Of a stretch of DNA of 64,000 nucleotides, positions 1-8,648 are shown piece by piece. This stretch comes from Rosenbergiella collisarenosi (lineage in GTDB: Bacteria > Pseudomonadota > Gammaproteobacteria > Enterobacterales > Enterobacteriaceae), in assembly GCF_018494085.1 (NCBI RefSeq), contig NZ_JABBFP010000004.1, forward strand, positions 1 to 64,000. The letters are read 5' to 3'. Under the pieces are notes generated by a model. The model was not told the origin of the DNA. It saw only the letters and a list, made by a program, of their open reading frames with translations, and ran no database searches. Made by a program: the position numbers and the translations under genes. The stretch's first letter is position 1. Each line of letters starts with the position of its first letter.

Positions 1-1869
1 GGTTATGCGAAGATCCGCCCCGCCGAGGATCGTCCCGCCCTGATTGGTTAACACTGCGGTGGTTAAGGTTGCCTCCTCCCGAGCCGCGATGATCCCTTGG
101 TGATTATCGAGGTCTCCGCTACTCAGCGTTAAGCGGCCCTCGCTAAGGATACCGCCCGACGCTGCATTACCGCGGTTAGTTAAGCGCCCACCCTGTAGGG
201 CGAGCGTCAGTGACTCACCGGCCTGGATCAGCCCGCTATTATTATTAAGCCCCTGACTGGTCAGCCCGATGCGACGAGAGGCCGCAATAACCCCCTGTTG
301 GTTATCAAGTAGAGATGAGGGGGTGTTGACGTCAATCTCGGTGCCACGGATTTCCCCCTGCTGATTAAGTAGCTGTGAACCGCTGAGAGACAGGCGCTGG
401 CCCTGCGTCAGGATGCGGCCTTGCGTGTTATCGATCCCGCCTTGATGAGCAAGCGTGAGGGCCTGCTCGCCCTGTTGCGCGAGGGTTCCGCCTCGATTCG
501 AGAGGCGGTTGGCGCGGATCGCTAGCGTTTCGCCGCTCAGGTGCCCGCCATCGTTGATCACATCCGCCGTACTACTCACCGTGATGCGTTTTGCGACCAC
601 CTGCGCGTTGCGCGTCTCGACGTTACCCGCACTCGCGTTGAGCTCGACGCTTTCGGCCTGTGTCTGACTGGTGTTGGCCGTGACCCGTTGCGCGCTCACC
701 CGTACGTTGCCTTGCGCGCGCTGTACGCCACTGAGCGCGATAGCGCCTGCGCTGGTCAGGGTCAGGTTGGCGGATTGACCCGCTTGTCCCTGCGGCGCAA
801 TACCTGCGGCCAGTACGCCGCTACTGGTTAGGTCGCCGCCGGCGGTGAGCTGTATATGCTGGCTCGCCTGCAGGTTACCGCTGTTCGTCAGCGTTCCCGC
901 CGTGGTGATCACTACCTCCCCCGCCGCCGCGCCGAGCGTCCCGGCGTTACGTACCCCGACGCCCGCTTCGGTGCCTCGCAGGACAATTTTATTGGCATAC
1001 ATACCGCCGATCTGGGAGACATCCACCGCAAACTGTGGGCGTTCGCCATCGCGGGCGCTCTGGGCGTGGACCGCGCCGTTACGCGCATCAATCTTATTCG
1101 CCCCAACGGTTATCGCCAGCGCCTTGGCGTGCACTGCCGCATTGATTTTTACCGCACGGGCCAGCAGCTCGGTGCTATCTTGGCGCGTACTATCCATCCC
1201 CTTGCCTTCGACCCGAATCAGGCCTCGCTCGACGGCGTAATGACTGAGCTGGCCGTCGGTAAGCGCAACGTTGCCCGTGGTGAGCGTGGCACGATTAGCA
1301 TTAATAAAACCACAGCCGTCGCAGGTGATCCCGGCAGGATTCGCGATGATGATATCGGCCTGGCGACCCGCTACCTCCAACAGGCCATGCAGGCGCGAGG
1401 GGTCACGGCTATTCACTTCATTGAGAATAACCTTTGCTTCGCCCCTGCCGAGCCAAGGGTTGGCCGTGACATAACCCGCGAGCTGGGTTTGGCTGGCGGT
1501 ACGGCCATTATTCAAAATGGCCCCTTGGCGTTCGATATCGAACTGAGTATAGGTATTGTGCGAGACGCCGGCGGCACTGGGCGGTCGAATATTGACCTGC
1601 TCCATCCCACTCGCCGTTTGCACGACGGTCGGTCGCTGAGCGGCTTGCGAGTCTGCAATGATCCTAGCCTGTGCCGGTAGGCTAATGCTCCCCGCCGCGA
1701 GCAGTAACGCTAAGCTAAGCCGAGTCAGACGAAAAGCCCCCGAGGCTGACTGGCGGGCGATGCGCGGGCAAGGAGCACTGAGTGACTGCGTCGCTACTGT
1801 AATATCGGCGACCACCATTGCCATCCCCCGGGCGCGATTAAACACGATCCGATAGCGATTTTTATTCAT
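1..1869 (-). CDS. TpsA/CdiA-like filamentous hemagglutinin-family exoprotein (N-terminal part, runs off the window)
   Basis: Large exoprotein of a two-partner (type Vb) secretion system; only the first 623 codons are present and the frame is open to position 1. The start is the ATG at 1869. Residues 1-23 form an extended signal peptide region (MNKNRYRIVFNRARG then MVVA), followed by a hydrophobic signal segment at about 50-68 ending AQA. The TPS secretion domain follows, with NPAG at 177-180 and a CDGCGF motif at about 183-188 as in CdiA/HecA proteins, and then degenerate repeats of the type LxNQxG (filamentous beta-helix). The partner transporter gene lies 10 bp upstream. The C-terminal part that would decide between adhesin, hemolysin and contact-dependent inhibition toxin is outside the window. 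Confidence 0.9.
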   Translation of the reverse strand, partial: MNKNRYRIVFNRARGMAMVVADITVATQSLSAPCPRIARQSASGAFRLTRLSLALLLAAGSISLPAQARIIADSQAAQRPTVVQTASGMEQVNIRPPSAAGVSHNTYTQFDIERQGAILNNGRTASQTQLAGYVTANPWLGRGEAKVILNEVNSRDPSRLHGLLEVAGRQADIIIANPAGITCDGCGFINANRATLTTGNVALTDGQLSHYAVERGLIRVEGKGMDSTRQDSTELLARAVKINAAVHAKALAITVGANKIDARNGAVHAQSARDGERPQFAVDVSQIGGMYANKIVLRGTEAGVGVRNAGTLGAAAGEVVITTAGTLTNSGNLQASQHIQLTAGGDLTSSGVLAAGIAPQGQAGQSANLTLTSAGAIALSGVQRAQGNVRVSAQRVTANTSQTQAESVELNASAGNVETRNAQVVAKRITVSSTADVINDGGHLSGETLAIRANRLSNRGGTLAQQGEQALTLAHQGGIDNTQGRILTQGQRLSLSGSQLLNQQGEIRGTEIDVNTPSSLLDNQQGVIAASRRIGLTSQGLNNNSGLIQAGESLTLALQGGRLTNRGNAASGGILSEGRLTLSSGDLDNHQGIIAAREEATLTTAVLTNQGGTILGGADLRIT

Positions 1870-1879
1870 CCTTGAATCC

Positions 1880-3628
1880 TCAATAGAACCAATTAAGCGT
1901 AAAGCCCAGCGTTACACGGTCTTGCATAAAGCCTTGCGGAGCCGATAGGGGTACACCGATAAAGGTGTCGTAGCCGGTGGAGAGTACCTGCCCGCGGATC
2001 CCCACCACGCTGCCGACCAGGGTGCGTCCCAGTAATGGCGTGGTGCTGTGTCCTTTAACCACGCCATAGTCCACCCCTAGATAAAGCTGCTGCGCGGCGA
2101 AGGGAGTGAACCAACTCCATTCATTACGAAGTAAGTGCCCCTGATCGGCACTGAGGGAACGTTCACCATCGAAGCCACGCACCGTCCAGCGGCCACCGAT
2201 GGAAAATTGTTCCGTGGGGGTTAAGTGCGTAGGGGTGAGCTGCTGCTGATAGAGCAATTGATAGCGAAAATTCTGCGATCCCAGCGTAAACGGCAGGGTA
2301 AAATCGGCATTGAGTTGCACAATACGGCTTAACGCCGTCGCCTCACCAAAGGCCTCCTCTGTCGCAGGCAGCGCGCCAAACCATCGGGTACCCTGCTGAT
2401 AACTCGCCATAAGATTGAGGGTGGCGGCTTGAATAAAATGTTGATGGTGAAGTGTCGCTTTCCACGATGTTGTTTTACGATGCTGAGTCGCGATAGCCGT
2501 ATCATCGATAAAATTCTTCGACCCACGCATCGTCACCGCGCCGGTCAGCCGAGTTTTATGCTGTGCGCCGCGATGAATGATGCGACCCAGTTGTAGCGCC
2601 AGTTGTTGACTCTGCCCACGATAACGATAATCGGCGTGGGCCCCGGCAATCGTCTGGTAATAATCGTTATAACTCCCGGTAAGGCTGGCCAGCCAATAGC
2701 CATAAGGCAACGTGTACTGTCCGGTATAGTTGTGGGTTCCCTTGCCGCCGCGGGCAAACAGGGCTTTGCCTGCGTTGAGATACAGACTGTCGCTGAGCGT
2801 CAACGGGTTATCGAGATAGAGGGTAGTTCCGGCTTGGTAGCGGCCGGTGCTGCGTGTGCCCGAATCGTCGAGGAAGAGGCCGAGCCGCCACTGGCGCGCT
2901 TGCTGCCAGTTGACGACGATATCGCTCTCTCCTGGCTGCTCGGTCGGAACTATTTCCATACTCGCCTGTACCGACGGCAGGCGTTGTAAATTTTCCAGTC
3001 CTTGTTCGAGATCGCGAAGATCGACTAACGCCCCGGATCGTGCGGGAAAGGCAGTGGTAAGGGAGATGCCCCTACGCGGCTCAGGCCCAGTGGTCAGCTG
3101 CCTGACCTTGCCGGGGACTAGCGTGAGGTGAAGGACTGCACGGGTCAAGTCTTGCTCTGTGGCCAGCACGCGGCTTGTGACATAGCCGTGATCCACCAGC
3201 CGATTCTGTAGGCGGCGCATCAGCAAATTTATCCCCTGACTCCCTAAGCATTGACCGACGGCGGTATTGGCGAGTCGCTGTAGGGCAAGCCAGCGCGGGA
3301 ACGCCTCGTTGCCAGAGAGCGTGACCTGTCGTAGGGGAAAGCAAGGCGTTTCTTGAGGAAAACCTTTCATTAGTGAGATGTCGGAGGGTAGTTCGACACG
3401 CACATCTGGGTCCGGTAACGCTAAGCGCTGTTCCAAGGCACGCTGCTGGGCTTGCTGATGGATCAGTTGCTGGTCGTTATCGGGCAGCGTAGACATCGTC
3501 ACGACTTGCCCGACGGCCGCACCTGTCCGCTCTAGGAGCTTGGCTGATGCCTCGCCTGATAGGGTAAATGAGATCGGCCACAGGGCCAGTAAGAGTCGAT
3601 GCCGAAAAGAGGCTGAGTAATAGACCAC
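1880..3628 (-). CDS. TpsB/ShlB/CdiB-family two-partner secretion outer-membrane transporter
   Basis: Omp85-superfamily outer-membrane pore that recognises and exports the adjacent TpsA. The 582 residues show a signal peptide (about 1-29), a linker, POTRA domains around 90-250 (cysteines in ETPCFPL and VGQCLG) and a 16-strand-type beta barrel. The lid-loop motif VRGF at about 483-486 and a C-terminal aromatic ending (WFY) are characteristic of the family. The length is usual for ShlB/FhaC proteins. It is transcribed with tpsA (10 bp gap), transporter first as in cdiBA. A good sigma70-like promoter lies about 75 bp upstream of the start. Confidence 0.93.
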   Translation of the reverse strand: MVYYSASFRHRLLLALWPISFTLSGEASAKLLERTGAAVGQVVTMSTLPDNDQQLIHQQAQQRALEQRLALPDPDVRVELPSDISLMKGFPQETPCFPLRQVTLSGNEAFPRWLALQRLANTAVGQCLGSQGINLLMRRLQNRLVDHGYVTSRVLATEQDLTRAVLHLTLVPGKVRQLTTGPEPRRGISLTTAFPARSGALVDLRDLEQGLENLQRLPSVQASMEIVPTEQPGESDIVVNWQQARQWRLGLFLDDSGTRSTGRYQAGTTLYLDNPLTLSDSLYLNAGKALFARGGKGTHNYTGQYTLPYGYWLASLTGSYNDYYQTIAGAHADYRYRGQSQQLALQLGRIIHRGAQHKTRLTGAVTMRGSKNFIDDTAIATQHRKTTSWKATLHHQHFIQAATLNLMASYQQGTRWFGALPATEEAFGEATALSRIVQLNADFTLPFTLGSQNFRYQLLYQQQLTPTHLTPTEQFSIGGRWTVRGFDGERSLSADQGHLLRNEWSWFTPFAAQQLYLGVDYGVVKGHSTTPLLGRTLVGSVVGIRGQVLSTGYDTFIGVPLSAPQGFMQDRVTLGFTLNWFY

Positions 3629-3709
3629 GTTATTCCCTTACGTGTTAGCGCGTAACCATCCTGTTACACGTCGCTGCCGAGTACTATTATCACCCTAGCA
3701 ACGACCGGT

Positions 3710-3737
3710 AATATAAATACAGCGTTATTTATGACAA
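3710..3737 (-). promoter_or_regulatory. Probable sigma70 promoter of the tpsBA operon
   Basis: On the minus strand TTGTCA (3732-3737) and TATATT (3710-3715) are separated by 16 bp, each one mismatch from consensus. They point at tpsB, leaving a leader of about 75 nt. A perfect palindrome, ACACAA-TATT-TTGTGT (3750-3765), lies directly upstream of the -35 element, where an activator would bind. Predicted from sequence only. Confidence 0.5.
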
Positions 3738-4087
3738 GTGAGAGCTTTTACACAATATTTTGTGTTACGTCACAACGTTCGGCGGGTAAATTAGTCTTTT
3801 ATATAATGTGTTGCAGCGGGATATATCGATATTAATGAATAACGCGGTTGAGCTTCGCGGATAATAAATAGAGGTTATGTTAACTATTGTCGTTGATTGG
3901 GGGGGCGAGTTATTTTAAATAATAGGTTAGATAATTATGTTATTAATAATTCTAAGCGTTCTTATAAATATTTATTATGTCGGCTAATATCTTCACCTTA
4001 ATAATGACTCGACAAAAACGCTACGAATATTAGAAGACACTGGCTCTGTGGCCAATTGGAAACGACTCACCGTGATGGGGAAACATT

Positions 4088-4116
4088 CACCATGGCAACC
4101 TGATGTTGCCATGGTG
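4088..4116 (-). terminator. Perfect 12-bp hairpin downstream of rfbA copy 1
   Basis: CACCATGGCAAC, a 5-nt loop and GTTGCCATGGTG form a perfect stem a few bases past the rfbA stop codon. The position fits a transcription terminator. The trailing minus-strand bases are only weakly T-rich, so a Rho-independent terminator is likely but not certain. Confidence 0.5.
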
Positions 4117-4121
4117 CATGG

Positions 4122-4991
4122 TTAGAATAGCTCGATCACGGTAGCCAGATATTCGCCATAACGTGTTTTAGCTAGACGTTGGCTTTGTGCCAATACCTGT
4201 TCGCGCGTTAACCAGCCTTGACGATAGGCAATCTCTTCTAAACACGCCACCTTGAAGCCCTGACGCTCTTCTATGGTATGAATAAATTGCGAGGCATCTA
4301 ATAAACTTTCGTGGGTGCCAGTATCTAACCATGCAAAGCCGCGCCCTAACCGTTCGACGTTAAGCTGTCCTTGTTCGAGATACATTTGGTTGATCGCGGT
4401 AATTTCTAACTCGCCACGCGACGACGGTTTTACGCGCTTCGCCATCTCAGTGACTTGATTATCGTAGAAATAGAGGCCAGTCACTGCCCAGTTTGAGCGA
4501 GGCGCGAGAGGTTTCTCCTCCAATGACAGCGCTTTAAACTGGTGGTCGAACTCCACCACTCCGTAGCGTTCAGGGTCACGGACTTGATAACCGAAGACGG
4601 TTGCGCCCGCTAAGTTCTCCGCCACCGACACTAATTTACTACCGAATCCCTGTCCAAAGAACACATTATCGCCCAATACCAACGCACAATTTTCGCCGGC
4701 AATAAAGGTCTCGCCAATCAGGAAGGCCTGAGCCAGCCCTTCTGGCTTAGGTTGTACCTCATAGGTTAAACGCAGGCCAAATTGCTGACCATTTCCCAAG
4801 AGTCGCTGAAAAGACGTGAGATCGTCCGGCGTGGTAATAATTAGGATGTCACGGATCCCGGCGATCATTAATACCGAGATTGGATAATAGATCATCGGTT
4901 TGTCGTAAACCGGTAATAACTGCTTAGAGATGCCTTGAGTGATCGGATAGAGACGCGTTCCCGATCCCCCCGCGAGTACGATACCTTTCAT
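4122..4991 (-). CDS. rfbA: Glucose-1-phosphate thymidylyltransferase (copy 1)
   Basis: Forms dTDP-glucose from dTTP and glucose-1-phosphate, the first step of dTDP-L-rhamnose and related dTDP-sugar synthesis. The 289-residue protein begins MKGIVLAGG with the nucleotide-binding GGSGTRLYP at 8-16, and keeps GDNVFFG and the late [11 protein letters not shown] motif. The ATG at 4991 is chosen because it starts the conserved nucleotidyltransferase fold and overlaps the rfbB stop codon (ATGA); upstream extension adds non-homologous sequence. It forms a two-gene unit with rfbB at 4988-6070. A second, divergent copy lies at 23245-24114 inside the capsule operon; this copy has a GC content like the core genome. 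RffH of enterobacterial common antigen synthesis is the closest alternative name. Confidence 0.93.
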   Translation of the reverse strand: MKGIVLAGGSGTRLYPITQGISKQLLPVYDKPMIYYPISVLMIAGIRDILIITTPDDLTSFQRLLGNGQQFGLRLTYEVQPKPEGLAQAFLIGETFIAGENCALVLGDNVFFGQGFGSKLVSVAENLAGATVFGYQVRDPERYGVVEFDHQFKALSLEEKPLAPRSNWAVTGLYFYDNQVTEMAKRVKPSSRGELEITAINQMYLEQGQLNVERLGRGFAWLDTGTHESLLDASQFIHTIEERQGFKVACLEEIAYRQGWLTREQVLAQSQRLAKTRYGEYLATVIELF

Positions 4992-6070
4992 AGTTGGACT
5001 CCTTCCACTTGAGAAGCGCTCGTCGTCAACGTCGCATAGCTGCCATCGAGAACCGCTTGCCACCACTCTGGATTCGCGAGATACCAGTCTACCGTTTTAC
5101 GTAAACCGGACTCGAAGGTTTCCAGCGGGTGCCAATTCAGCTGCTGAGCGATTTTGGTCGCGTCGATCGCGTAGCGCTTATCGTGCCCAGGACGATCGGT
5201 AACAAACTGGATCAGTTGTGTATAACTGTCGATGCCTTGAGGTTTATCCGGGAACCGCTCGTCGAGCAATTGGCAGATACTGTTTACCACATCGATATTG
5301 CGCTTCTCGTTATGTCCGCCGATGTTATAGGTCTCACCAACTTTCCCTTCGAGGGCGACACAGAGTAGCGCCCGCGCATGGTCGGCAACATAGAGCCAGT
5401 CGCGGATCTGTTCTCCCATACCGTAAATCGGTAACGGTTTACCCTGTAATGCATTGAGGATAACCAGTGGAATTAATTTTTCAGGAAACTGATAAGGCCC
5501 GTAATTATTTGAACAGTTAGTTACGATCACCGGTAGCTGGTAAGTACGATGCCAGGCACGTACTAGATGGTCGCTAGCCGCTTTCGACGCCGAATAGGGG
5601 CTACTTGGCGCATAAGGCGTTTGCTCAGTGAAGAAGTCATCGCTATGCGCTAAATCGCCAAACACTTCATCGGTAGAGATGTGATGGAAGCGGAAAGTTG
5701 CCTGCTCGGTTTCGGGAAGCTGTTGAAAATAGTGACGTGTCGCTTCTAGTAATTCGAAGGTACCGAGGATATTCGACTCGATAAAGTTATCGGGTCCAGA
5801 GATAGAGCGATCAACGTGACTCTCTGCGGCGAGGTGCATCACAACTTGCGGTTGGAATTCACTGAATAGCTGAGTAATCGCCGGTCTGTCTCCAATAGAA
5901 GTATGACTAAAGCGATAGCGAGGATGGCTGGCAACCGAGCTGAGCGAATGAAGGTTCCCCGCATACGTTAACGCGTCAATCACTAATACCTGATGCGTCG
6001 TGTGTTCAATAATTTGTCTCACAACCTCGGAGCCGATAAAGCCTGCGCCGCCAGTAACCGCTATTCTCAT
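4988..6070 (-). CDS. rfbB: dTDP-glucose 4,6-dehydratase (copy 1)
   Basis: Extended short-chain dehydrogenase that turns dTDP-glucose into dTDP-4-keto-6-deoxyglucose, NAD-dependent. The 360 residues carry the Rossmann motif GGAGFIGS (7-14), STDEVFGD with the catalytic Asp-Glu pair, and the YSASK catalytic motif. It is coupled to rfbA by an ATGA overlap. No rfbC or rfbD follows, so for rhamnose this pair depends on the genes in the capsule operon; it could instead supply another dTDP-sugar. A ugd terminator lies upstream, so it probably has its own promoter in 6071-6125 or is fed by readthrough. Confidence 0.93.
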   Translation of the reverse strand: MRIAVTGGAGFIGSEVVRQIIEHTTHQVLVIDALTYAGNLHSLSSVASHPRYRFSHTSIGDRPAITQLFSEFQPQVVMHLAAESHVDRSISGPDNFIESNILGTFELLEATRHYFQQLPETEQATFRFHHISTDEVFGDLAHSDDFFTEQTPYAPSSPYSASKAASDHLVRAWHRTYQLPVIVTNCSNNYGPYQFPEKLIPLVILNALQGKPLPIYGMGEQIRDWLYVADHARALLCVALEGKVGETYNIGGHNEKRNIDVVNSICQLLDERFPDKPQGIDSYTQLIQFVTDRPGHDKRYAIDATKIAQQLNWHPLETFESGLRKTVDWYLANPEWWQAVLDGSYATLTTSASQVEGVQL

Positions 6071-6125
6071 TTTGCTTCCCTGTGCTGGGTCTTATTTATT
6101 ACTCGGGGTAGTGTACCGCACAAAA

Positions 6126-6152
6126 TAAAAAAGGCTGACAAAAGTCAGCCTT
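6126..6152 (-). terminator. Rho-independent terminator of ugd
   Basis: Minus-strand AAGGCTGAC-TTTT-GTCAGCCTT, a perfect 9-bp stem, is followed at once by a T-rich run (TTTTATTTTG). It sits 16 bp past the ugd stop codon. Confidence 0.85.
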
Positions 6153-6167
6153 ATTTATTAGGAAAGC

Positions 6168-7334
6168 TTAGTCATTGCCGAACAGATCACGGGTATAGAC
6201 TTTTTCTCGTACATCCTGCAACTCTTCAACCAGTCGGTTGGCGATGATTAGATCACAGTCCTGCTTGAGTTGCTGCAGATCATGGGTGACCGGCGAATTG
6301 AAGAAGGTCTCTTCGTTGAGGACTGGCTCGTACACCATCACGTCAACCCCTTTCGCCTTCAAGCGCTTCATAATGCCTTGGATGGCGGAGGCGCGGAAAT
6401 TATCAGAGCCGGCCTTCATCACTAAGCGATAGATACCAACGCGTTTGGGCTGCTTTTTCAGGATACTTTCGGCCACGAAATCCTTACGGGTACGGTTAGC
6501 GTCGACGATAGCGGTAATGATGTTGTTGGGTACCTGCTCGTAGTTCGCGCGTAACTGCTTAGTGTCTTTTGGTAAGCAATACCCCCCATAGCCGAATGAC
6601 GGGTTGTTATAGTGATTGCCGATACGCGGATCGTGGCTCACCCCTTCGATGATTTGTCGTGCATCGAGACCATGATGCTCGGCATAGCTATCGAGTTCGT
6701 TGAAGTAGGCGATACGCAGTGCGAGGTAGGTATTGGCGAAGAGTTTGATAGCTTCGGCTTCGGTATCGTCAGTAAAGAGTACCGGGATATCCTCTTTTTC
6801 CGCGCCATCAACGAGCAGTTGCGCGAACTGGCGAGCGGCCTCGCTCTGGCTACCGACCACAATGCGCGAAGGATATAAGTTGTCGTAGAGGGCTTTGCCT
6901 TCGCGCAAAAACTCTGGCGAGAAAATAATATTCTCAACTCCGAGTTTTTCTTTCAAACTACGCGTAAAACCGACAGGGATCGTCGATTTAATAATAATGG
7001 TGGCTTGCGGATTGATCGCCAGCACATCTTGGATCACCGATTCGACGCTACGGGTATTGAAATAGTTAGACTCTACGTCATAGTCCGTCGGCGTTGCGAC
7101 GATAACGAATTGCGCATCTTGGTAAGCGAACTGCTTATCGGTAGTGGCAGTGAAATTCAGCGGCTTGTTGGCGAGATAGTGCTCGATTTCACGATCAACA
7201 ATCGGCGATTGCTGGTTATTTAATTTTTCGACCTTCTGTTGGTCTATATCTAACGCAACCACTTGATTATGTTGCGCAAGCAGAATTCCGTTTGAGAGTC
7301 CAACATATCCCGTGCCAGCAATCGCAATCTTCAT
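6168..7334 (-). CDS. ugd: UDP-glucose 6-dehydrogenase
   Basis: Oxidises UDP-glucose to UDP-glucuronate with two NAD+, supplying glucuronate for capsule/EPS. The 388-residue length is that of the enterobacterial Ugd type. It shows the N-terminal GTGYVG motif (7-12), the KSTIPVGF segment (116-123), EFLREGKA (141-148) and the catalytic cysteine C253 in [12 protein letters not shown] good Shine-Dalgarno (AGGAACTCAGGTA) precedes the ATG. It is transcribed alone and ends at a strong terminator. Ugd often flanks group 1 capsule clusters; here a pilus operon and other genes separate it from the capsule operon. Confidence 0.96.
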   Translation of the reverse strand: MKIAIAGTGYVGLSNGILLAQHNQVVALDIDQQKVEKLNNQQSPIVDREIEHYLANKPLNFTATTDKQFAYQDAQFVIVATPTDYDVESNYFNTRSVESVIQDVLAINPQATIIIKSTIPVGFTRSLKEKLGVENIIFSPEFLREGKALYDNLYPSRIVVGSQSEAARQFAQLLVDGAEKEDIPVLFTDDTEAEAIKLFANTYLALRIAYFNELDSYAEHHGLDARQIIEGVSHDPRIGNHYNNPSFGYGGYCLPKDTKQLRANYEQVPNNIITAIVDANRTRKDFVAESILKKQPKRVGIYRLVMKAGSDNFRASAIQGIMKRLKAKGVDVMVYEPVLNEETFFNSPVTHDLQQLKQDCDLIIANRLVEELQDVREKVYTRDLFGND

Positions 7335-7452
7335 TACCTGAGTTCCTGTATTTAGGTCGAAATAATAAGAATTTTTAATTTTTTGAATCGATATTATGCC
7401 TGTTTTATTACGCTTCTGCGAAAATAAATGACTTAAGCCCTTAATTTTCGGA

Positions 7453-7848
7453 TTAAAAGCGTTTTTTCTTATTAAAATAAGGCTTAAAAATCGCTGGGGT
7501 AATGACTGCCACGCCCTCGAGGAAGATTTTCGCTATAGCGGGCCCAAGATCAAATAACTCAACACCCCCCACCGGCAAGCGCGTTAAATCAATGACGCTC
7601 CATAGTACGTCGCCTTTATTTGCCACAATCAACGTTTTATCGTCTGGGCTGAAGGCGGTATCTATCGGCTACGCGCCGACTTCAAGGCTGGCGAGTTGCT
7701 GTCACTGCGTAGCGAGCAACGAGATACGTGGCTCCTTGTCGCCAATCGCTACCTGTTGGGACGATAATCCACGATTCGCGAGGAGAGTAGCCAAAAAAAC
7801 GTCATATCTCTCATCAAGGTCAATAAAAGGGGAGATAAATCTTGTCAT
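7453..7848 (-). pseudogene. Decayed YVTN-type beta-propeller repeat gene fragment
   Basis: On the minus strand one frame reads a fragment interrupted by TGA and TAG stops (within 7681-7740 and at 7669-7671). After the second stop it reads TAFSPDDKTLIVAN, then VLWSVIDLTRLPVGG and ELFDLG, before a stop at 7453. This matches the repeat signature of the 40-residue YVTN beta-propeller family (PDGKTLYVAN then SVID), found in exported beta-propeller proteins. The upstream part (7700-7848) stays mostly open but was not recognised. No intact version is present, so this is a remnant. The plus-strand frames over the same bases have no recognisable content. Confidence 0.6.
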
Positions 7849-8037
7849 AGATAAAGTGCTTAATGGATAAGGGAATGAAACCTAGGCGAGTGCAAAAAAC
7901 AGGATACGCCAAAATCCCGAGAGTGCAGACAAAGGAGGGCTTACGCTGGCGATATGAATGGTTTTGGAAAGCCATTTCTATTTGGAATTGTTGGATAAAA
8001 GTCCCTGCTGACAGATTTAACCGGAGAGTGACTTATT

Positions 8038-8388
8038 ATGAGGAATAGAGAATTTATTGCCTTAACAATACTGTTTTCGTTTCAGATTAGCGCGGCATTT
8101 ACGCAACCCGAAATGACGCAATTAAGAGAGATAAATGAAAAATATATAAAAGAAGAAATTGATGCTAGGAAAAAACTAGAATTAGCGATAAAGGAAGCAA
8201 TCGTAAACCTACCCAAAGAAAAATCAAACATCCTAAAATTACATGAGCTATGGGGGCAAACCACCAAAATAAAATGTCGACTTGCTATTCTTGACTCACT
8301 CAATACCGATGCAGAGACAGCCAATAAATACGAATGCCTGGCTAATGAATATACCGCAGAGGCTCATTTTTTAAATGGCACCTATTAA
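8038..8388 (+). CDS. Small exported protein, LprI/DUF1311-like
   Basis: Predicted periplasmic protein of 116 residues with a signal peptide (about 1-20, hydrophobic ALTILFSFQISAA), a charged helical stretch (30-60) and cysteines C80 and C100. The spacing W72-x7-C80 followed by a second cysteine in a short C-terminal helix resembles LprI-like lysozyme-inhibitor domains (DUF1311). The call is by pattern only and the typical N-terminal cysteine pair is missing. The Shine-Dalgarno GGAGAG lies 10 bp before the ATG. No operon partner; the region is AT-richer than the core genes. Confidence 0.6.
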   Translation: MRNREFIALTILFSFQISAAFTQPEMTQLREINEKYIKEEIDARKKLELAIKEAIVNLPKEKSNILKLHELWGQTTKIKCRLAILDSLNTDAETANKYECLANEYTAEAHFLNGTY

Positions 8389-8610
8389 ATCATCCGTATC
8401 TAGAGTTAGATGTCGGTTCCCGCAAGATAGCTCGCCATGCAGTGGGCTATTCGCGACTAAGCTCTATAAATAAAACCTGCTTGCCCAGCTTATCAACCGC
8501 GATAAGTCAGAGCTCATGACTTTTCAGCTTGGCCATCACAGTTTTCAAACAAGCCTCCCAGATATTTCTGTAATCTATGGGCACGTACATCCAATGTTAA
8601 GAGAATCGAC

Positions 8611-8616
8611 TATACT
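8611..8616 (+). promoter_or_regulatory. Candidate -10 element (CTATACT) of the LEA-like gene
   Basis: TATACT preceded by C, about 32 bp before the start of the 106-residue exported protein, without a convincing -35 at 17 bp. A C just before the -10 and a poor -35 are features of sigmaS-dependent promoters, so stationary-phase or osmotic control is possible but unproven. Confidence 0.3.
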
Positions 8617-8648
8617 GAGTGACGATACTTTCTTCTGGGAGAATGATA

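Larger units (their letters stand above)
3629..4121. other. AT-rich intergenic region between tpsB and rfbA
   Basis: No coding region is visible in these 493 bp. The part near tpsB holds the promoter and a 16-bp palindrome (3750-3765). The part near rfbA holds a perfect hairpin (4088-4116). The middle, about 3800-4060, is AT-rich and featureless to my reading. Confidence 0.6.

Noticed and set aside
856-1680. Open frame of 274 codons on the plus strand
   Set aside because: It is antisense to the well-supported tpsA frame with its ESPR and TPS motifs; its translation has no recognisable domain and it results from the high GC of tpsA.
7502-7870. Open frame of 122 codons on the plus strand
   Set aside because: It overlaps the YVTN-type remnant on the other strand, has no ribosome-binding site of note and no recognisable features.
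7863-8048. Open frame of 61 codons on the plus strand before the LprI-like gene
   Set aside because: Basic, tryptophan-rich sequence with no signal peptide or known motif; ends inside the next gene. Too weak to report as a gene.
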